In this document: positions 58,541-64,000 of the stretch, piece by piece
How positions within the stretch are numbered: the first letter of the stretch is position 1
How the letters are laid out: the number at the start of each line of letters is the position of its first letter
Program-made: the position numbers and the translations under genes
Notes under the pieces: model-generated
The model's input: the letters and a program-made list of their open reading frames with translations, nothing else
The model's database searches: none
Told to the model about the DNA's origin: nothing
NCBI GenBank assembly: GCA_026873275.1
Contig: JANTUC010000010.1
Span: 372,001-436,000, forward strand
Direction: 5' to 3'
Source of the DNA: Pseudopithomyces maydicus
Taxonomy: Eukaryota; Ascomycota; Dothideomycetes; Pleosporales; Didymosphaeriaceae
Length of the DNA: 64,000 nt

Positions 58541-60464
58541 ATGTCCGCCAAATCCATCCTCGAGGCCGACGGCAAGGCCATCATCAACTACCACCTCACC
58601 CGTGCCCCTGTCATCAAGCCCACCCCGCTGCCCGCCTCCTCCACACACAACCCACCCTCCAAGCTCGCCTCGCTGCACTTTGCCCAGGGTGCCGACGTCA
58701 AGGGCGTCCTCGACCAGGCCGAGGCCACCTACCCGTGGCTGTTGACCCCCGGCTCCAAGTTCGTCGCAAAGCCCGACCAGCTGATCAAGAGGCGAGGCAA
58801 GAGCGGTCTGCTGGCGCTGAACAAGACATGGCAGGAGGCCCGTGAGTGGATCGAGGCGAGAGCCGGCAAGGTCCAGCGCGTGGAGACTGTCGACGGCGTC
58901 CTGAGGCAGTTCTTGGTCGAGCCCTTCGTGCCTCACCCCCAGAACACAGAGTACTACATCAACATCAACTCGGTGCGAGAGGTATGTCAAGTCCTGCTCT
59001 TTCCTGCACCTACATCGTGCATCGTGCGCGTCCGTTCCAGCGTCGTGTTGCAAACCGGGTGGGCGTGTGGCGAAGAACAAAATTTTTGCCTGCTGCACTG
59101 CAGGACAAAGTTGTTCAGACGCAGGGCCGTGGGCGGGCTTCGTTTTTGTTAAACGGCCGCTCGGGCGAAGGGAAAACTTATCCTGGCCCACCCTGCGAGC
59201 ACATACCAATTCACCCTGCAACGCAATGTCCGTGTTTCAAGCATGTGACAGTCCCGATGCAGCAGAACGGGCGCGCCTGCCGTTTCCGTCGCCTCATTTC
59301 ACTCTAATCTTGCGGCTCTGCAATGGCGCTCGGCTACTGCACCTCCCTTACCAATCACGTCGCGCCCCTATCAACGCTAACACTTCGTTTTAGGGTGACT
59401 GGATCCTCTTCACCCACGAGGGTGGTGTCGATGTCGGTGATGTCGATGAGAAGGCTGAGAAGCTTCTCATCCCCGTCGACCTCAAGAACTACCCGTCCAA
59501 CGAGACCATTGCCAGCACCCTGCTGAGCAAGGTCCCCAAGGGTGTCCACAACGTCCTCGTCGACTTCATCTCCAGATTATACGCCGTCTACGTCGACTGC
59601 CAGTTCACGTGCGTGCCTCCTTCACCCTTCTCGCTTCAGGGATGACCGCTGACCCATCGCAGATACCTTGAGATCAACCCCTTGGTCGTCATCCCCAACG
59701 AGGATGCCACCTCCGCCGAGGTCCACTTCCTGGATCTTGCCGGCAAGATCGACCAGACTGCTGAGTTCGAGTGCGGTGCCAAGTGGGCTATCGCCCGCAG
59801 CGCAACTGCCCTCGGCATACCAGCTGCTCCCAAGGATGGCAAGACCACCATTGACGTTGGTCCTCCGCTTGAGTTCCCTGCTCCTTTCGGTCGTGAGATG
59901 AGCAAGGAGGAGGCCTACATCGCCGAGATGGACGCTAAGACTGGTGCTTCCCTCAAGCTTACCATCCTCAACGGCGAGGGCCGTGTGTGGACTCTCGTCG
60001 CTGGTGGTGGTGCTTCCGTCGTCTACGCCGACGCCATTGCCTCCGCTGGTTTCGCCAGCGAGCTCGCCAACTACGGTGAGTACTCTGGTGCTCCCACCGA
60101 GACCCAGACCTTCCACTACGCCCGCACTGTCCTCGACCTCATGCTCCGTGCTCCCCAGCACAAGGAGGGCAAGGTTCTCTTCATCGGTGGTGGTATTGCC
60201 AACTTCACCAACGTTGCTTCCACTTTCAAGGGTGTCATCCGCGCCCTCAGGGAGGTCGCACCCCTCCTCATCGAGCACAACGTTCAGATCTGGATCCGTC
60301 GTGCTGGTCCCAACTACCAGGAGGGTCTCAAGAACATCAAGAGCGTCGGCCAGGAGCTCGGTCTCAACATGCACGTCTACGGCCCCGAGATGCACGTCTC
60401 CGGTATCGTGCCCCTTGCCCTCGTCCCGGGCAAGACCACAGACATCAAGGAGTTCTCTGGTTAG
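58541..60464 (+). CDS. ACL2: ATP-citrate lyase subunit 2 (ATP-grasp, succinyl-CoA synthetase beta-like)
   Basis: Three exons, 58541-58981, 59394-59608, 59663-60464; 485 residues, the standard length. Opening MSAKSILEADGKAIINYHL and the ATP-grasp blocks (GLLALNKTWQEAREWI, LEINPLVVIPNEDA, WTLVAGGGASVVYADAIA) identify it. The end part (VLFIGGGIANFTNVASTFK, IRRAGPNYQEGL) is the citrate-binding ligase domain. It forms a hetero-oligomer with subunit 1. Its first intron is 412 bp, far longer than other introns here, and might hold regulatory sequence. Confidence 0.96.
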
Positions 60465-61349
60465 AGCGTTGTACACTAGATTTGGCCGTTGCTGCGTGGG
60501 ATTTGCCTCCGAGATGAGGCGTTTTGGGTCGGTTAGACAAACAGTCGGACTTTGGCTGCACGCGTGATTTGGATGGGAGATTGGAATGGACTATGTTGCT
60601 ATGCGATTCCCATCTAGACTGTTGCGCACTGCCGGGACGTTGTCCGGCGGGCGCATGGAAAGTACAAAATTTAATATATCCCCCCAAACTAAGAATCATG
60701 CGATTATGTGATGTGTGATAGTTGTAAAGTAGCCTAGATGGACTTGATTGCGTGAGACGGCACTGATTTTAGAGGCCATATGCTGCCAGGAACGAACATG
60801 GGTATTGCTGGAGCAGTGTAAAAATTGTCGTACGTGAATGTGGCCCCGGTTAACTTGGACTAGTTAGATTCGTGAAAAGTCTGTAAGGTCACAATGTATG
60901 CTGGATTAACTCGATACAACCGAGGTAGTTTGGGGGCTGGTAATGATTAAACATATCCGAGGGTGACTTGAGTCAGTTGGAGCAGTGTGGAGTCAGCAAG
61001 TTATGAATGCAGCTAGGGATGACATGACATAATTGGAGAAGTATAGATTCTAAGAAATGTCAAAAGTAGCTTGGGGTAACTTAAGTGATGTAGTGTCTAC
61101 TAGGTTGACTTGAACTAGAGAGCTATGTAAGGACTCTCCAACCTAGATACATTCTGTGAAAACTTTAACAACATTCATTAATTAGGATAGTATCACGTTC
61201 ACATTAATTGCATATTCATGTATTGTGTCGAAGTCATTTTATTGAGCTATCACGACACTGCCCTTTGGGCAGAATACTATTCCCTAAGCCAGATTGGCTA
61301 TATAGCCCCCAGAACGCCATTTTTGAAAATCAACCCCATTTCCCGCTAT
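60465..61349. other. Convergent intergenic region with degenerate repeats
   Basis: 885 bp between ACL2 and the gene at 61.4-62.3 kb. The stretch 60840-61120 repeats a loose GGTNACTTGA-like motif five times, AT-rich and irregularly spaced. No gene seen. Confidence 0.5.
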
Positions 61350-62297
61350 TCAGCGAACCACCTTCAAATCGTGTAGCCCACCGCAGACGGTGCAATTGAT
61401 CGTGAACTGGGCCAACTCGTGCTTGAACACGTTGTCTACCTCGGCCTTGTTAGGAAGAGGGGTCTTGAAGTTGGGATCGTACGGCTCCTTATTGGCATCG
61501 AACTTGGAGGTGTCAAGCGGAAATTGGTAGCTCTGCTCAGACAGGTGGAAGAAGCAGACCGGCGTAGTGATGGGCATATGTTGCTCGCAATTGTAAGCCA
61601 TCTTCTGACGTTCGAACATCTGACGAACGCGAGGTTCTGTGACTGAGTCGAGTTGCTGCTCATAGGCGGAGCCAACAGCCTGAGTCAGAACCTCGGTGAA
61701 CCGAGTGCCTAATAGTTAAATGTTAGTTCATTCATCCCATACGTGTTGATTTAAGGGCATTACTTACTTGCAAGACGAGTGACCGGAGTCTCACCGATCT
61801 GGAGCAGACGAACGGGCACGAGAGAGAAGTTGTTGCGCCTGAAATGCTCCGTAAGGACGTTGTCTGACTCTAATCATGACTTAGCTAGTCGATTTTCAAC
61901 AGAGTCTACACAATGACTTACCGACAAAGTCCTTGACGTCCACGATGATGGTGCGCTTGACTCCAAGGGAAGCTGCTGGAGATCTACGGCGCATGTACTC
62001 GATGATCTTGTCCAAGGTACTCAAGACTGTGGCATGGTGCATGTACACCCGATCGGTCGTCTTTACAAAAGACTCCGCGCTGGCTGCCTCGAGCTGTGTG
62101 ACCATGTTGTTCGCGATGGATTTGGCAATGTAGCTGATGAAAAGGTCTGCCTCTGGGGTGAGACCAGCATAGTCGGGCTTGAGTTGAGCTACAGACTCCT
62201 TGAGTGCCATCATCAATCCAGGCGACAGTGGTGGGCGCCCACTAGGATCTTCATTACGCTCGTGCTCCGACATGTTGCTGTTCGACATGCTGCTCAC
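61350..62297 (-). CDS. Unrecognised protein of 278 residues
   Basis: Three exons: 62297-61922, 61869-61768, 61708-61350, phases consistent. The N terminus is Ser/Met/Asn-rich (MSSMSNSNMSEHERNEDP), followed by a helical region (SPGLMMALKESVAQLKPD, YIAKSIANNMVTQLEAAS), a strand-rich middle (VKRTIIVDVKDFVG, NNFSLVPVRLLQIGETPVT) and a C-terminal part with paired cysteines (NCTVCGGLHDLK). No signal peptide or membrane helix. I do not know the family. Several start codons lie within the first 10 residues. Intact introns and frame across 948 bp support a real gene. Confidence 0.72.
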
Positions 62298-64000
62298 CGG
62301 TGTCTTGTAAATGACGGGAGTTATGTAACTGGACAGAGCGAAATGTCTCAGGAACGAGACCAGTAGACTGCGGCAGTACTTCTGTGTACGTGCACCGAGA
62401 AGGGGTAGTTAAAGAGGTGTTGAAACTTGCAGAAGATCCGGAAGCTCGCTGCTGAGTAGAGTTGAGAAAAGTAGAGAGAGGGTGGTGAGGGTTATGGGCT
62501 ACCAGAGAGACCCTATGAAATACTACTGTCGGACGTGCCTTCCCTCCTTCACCAGGCAGAGACTCTAGCGCTTTCCATATGCGAACACACACTCCATATG
62601 ACACAACTAGCGCGCCTCTTGTGCCCTCAGTGGAAGACGAGATTGTGCGTATTGAAGTGTCCCAGTGATATGCGTGTCTCCTTTTAGAATTCGCAGTAGC
62701 TCCTTGGATATGAGATAGCTACTAATGTGCCGTTAAACCAACGGTTTGTGTGGTACCAAGGTGGTTGAAAACCACCCCAGGTCCTGGACTTGAATGCATC
62801 AGGTGACGCGGGCCTTACCTAGGTAAGGTCGCCGCCCTCTCAACAAAGTCGGGATAGTGATGCACTGCCCGCAAAAGAATGGGATGGCCATGTTCCTCAG
62901 ACTGGTTATAGTTGCGTTTCTTCTGTCCACGTTCGTCTCAGGCACGAGGCATAGTCGTTGTTGACGCTGGCTCTTTCCGTCTTCACAACACCAACACCAC
63001 CCATTGTGGGGCCCCTCAAATCCGCTCCCCGGAGCTCGAACTCTCCCTTCCACAGCGCTATTTCCCCCTCTTTGAAAGACTTCTCTTCTCTTGGACTAAG
63101 ATGACCCACTGGCGATCGGATGACAGAGCAGCATCAACGAACCAGCAGGCAGAGCTTTACCGCTTGAGCGGCATTTGCGAGATCCGCAACAGGTTTGCTA
63201 CCCTCATCGAGAGTAGCAGTACTTGGTAAAGATGGCCAGGTGGTAAGAGCTCTGTAAGGAAGCCATAAAATACTTTGCTACTCGTTGCTAACGTGAGCAG
63301 GCCACCAAGGAAACTGAATGGCCCTCTGCTGACAATCTCAGGGCTCTCGACAGTCTCAGTCTTTTGATTAGAGCCGTAAGGACCTAGGCAGGTGATACCG
63401 AATCCAGCCAAAGGCAAACAAGACGCAACGGATGCAGGGTCTTCCACAAAATCTCGTCTCCAAATCGGGTTGGGACAGGTTCTCCAGGTCTCGGAAGAAG
63501 CACATACATGCCGCAGTCCTCAAAGAGGGCAGACCGTACGCTTGTGACCGCAGGAGATACTGCAGGCAGAAGGCCCGGCGAGACTACACCCAGGAAGTCC
63601 ATTCTGCAAGGGTTGTTGGCGCTTGAAGCGATAAAGGGCGAGGGAAATCTTCTCCGGAGTGCATTCAAATCAGGACTTTGGCATCCAAGCAAACACGATC
63701 CCAAGCTCTTATTGGCTCTGAAGTAGACAAATGTCCAGACATGCACACTCCAGCGAAAGCACAGCTTAAAGAATTAGGATAAGTCGAAGTTATCTCCTAC
63801 AATCGGTGTTTCATACCACCTTTGGGGTTGAAAACCGCCGCAGTCGTTGCACCTTACGAGAACACCTGAACTCTGGTCAGCAGCGTTCACAAAGGCATCC
63901 ATTTGAACAACGATAAGGACTAGTTGAAGAGGCTCGAGAACTCATGCAGCATAGACACACATAACGAGCAAGCTGTATACCTATATCAGCGAGAAAGAGA
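62298..64000. other. Gene-poor end of the window
   Basis: About 1.7 kb, no gene with family support. Holds the promoter of the 61.4-62.3 kb gene and, at 62730-62828, a tight cluster of inverted repeats (see the repeat entry). Confidence 0.5.
62730..62828. repeat. Cluster of five inverted repeats
   Basis: Within 99 bp: CCGTT-AAACC-AACGG (62730-62744), TGGTACCA (62751-62758), GGTGGTT-GAA-AACCACC (62760-62776), CCAGG-T-CCTGG (62777-62787) and the perfect 16-bp palindrome CCTTACCTAGGTAAGG (62813-62828). Each can form a hairpin or cruciform. Confidence 0.85.

Noticed and set aside
1..64000. Transposon remnants or RIP-mutated repeats
   Set aside because: No transposase, reverse transcriptase or terminal repeat was recognised, and no block shows the extreme AT shift that RIP leaves; only moderate AT-rich stretches near 40.7 and 51 kb.

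Overview
The window is nuclear DNA of a filamentous ascomycete (Pezizomycotina; a dothideomycete is my best guess, from gene style rather than from a search). Evidence: short GT-AG introns of about 45-100 bp with GTAAGT/GTATGT-type donors, C/G-biased third codon positions, an intron-bearing nuclear tRNA-Pro, split two-gene ATP-citrate lyase, an AA9 cellulose monooxygenase, a UstYa-type protein, a fungal hybrid histidine kinase and an Mch1-type transporter. I count 18 protein genes and one secure tRNA.

Layout. 0.4-6.2 kb: a Rieske oxygenase and a dimethylglycine-dehydrogenase-like flavoprotein, divergently arranged; together they look like glycine betaine demethylation. 6.5-10.2 kb: an AA9 LPMO (-) and a UstYa/DUF3328 protein (+). 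10.2-23.5 kb: a gene-poor tract full of short tandem repeats, holding one confident gene, a C2H2 regulator of the MtfA/Nrg1 type at 16.4-17.3 kb. 23.5-27.3 kb: divergent housekeeping pair GPN1/NPA3 and CWF19. 27.5-34.1 kb: a nine-exon hybrid histidine kinase and an eight-exon alkaline ceramidase, both on the minus strand. 34.8 kb: tRNA-Pro(AGG). 36.1-43.1 kb: aldo-keto reductase, a C2H2 protein, a small four-helix membrane protein and a CorA-like protein. 43.9-47.2 kb: MCH1-like transporter divergent from the exosome subunit RRP42. 47.8-53.6 kb: an unrecognised large membrane glycoprotein, a split tRNA-like element and a catalytically dead-looking histidine-acid-phosphatase homologue. 55.2-60.5 kb: the two ATP-citrate lyase subunits sharing one 1.1-kb promoter. 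61.4-62.3 kb: an unrecognised gene.

The strongest single signal is technical but decides how the genes must be read. Seven times, in six genes, the open frame breaks at a mononucleotide run, and adding exactly one base to that run restores the expected protein and makes the exon lengths sum to a multiple of three (LPMO 7498-7502, C2H2 regulator 16548-16552, CWF19 26244-26246, RRP42 46342-46347, membrane glycoprotein 49603-49606 and 50066-50070, phosphatase-like 51853-51857). RRP42 and CWF19 are core RNA-processing genes unlikely to be broken, so I read these as run-length errors in the sequence, not pseudogenes. An eighth possible case (30871-30877) is ambiguous.

I found no transposon, CRISPR array or complete secondary-metabolite cluster. 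The most interesting biology is the betaine-demethylation pair, the phosphatase-like receptor that has lost both catalytic histidines, and the repeat-filled desert around the C2H2 regulator.
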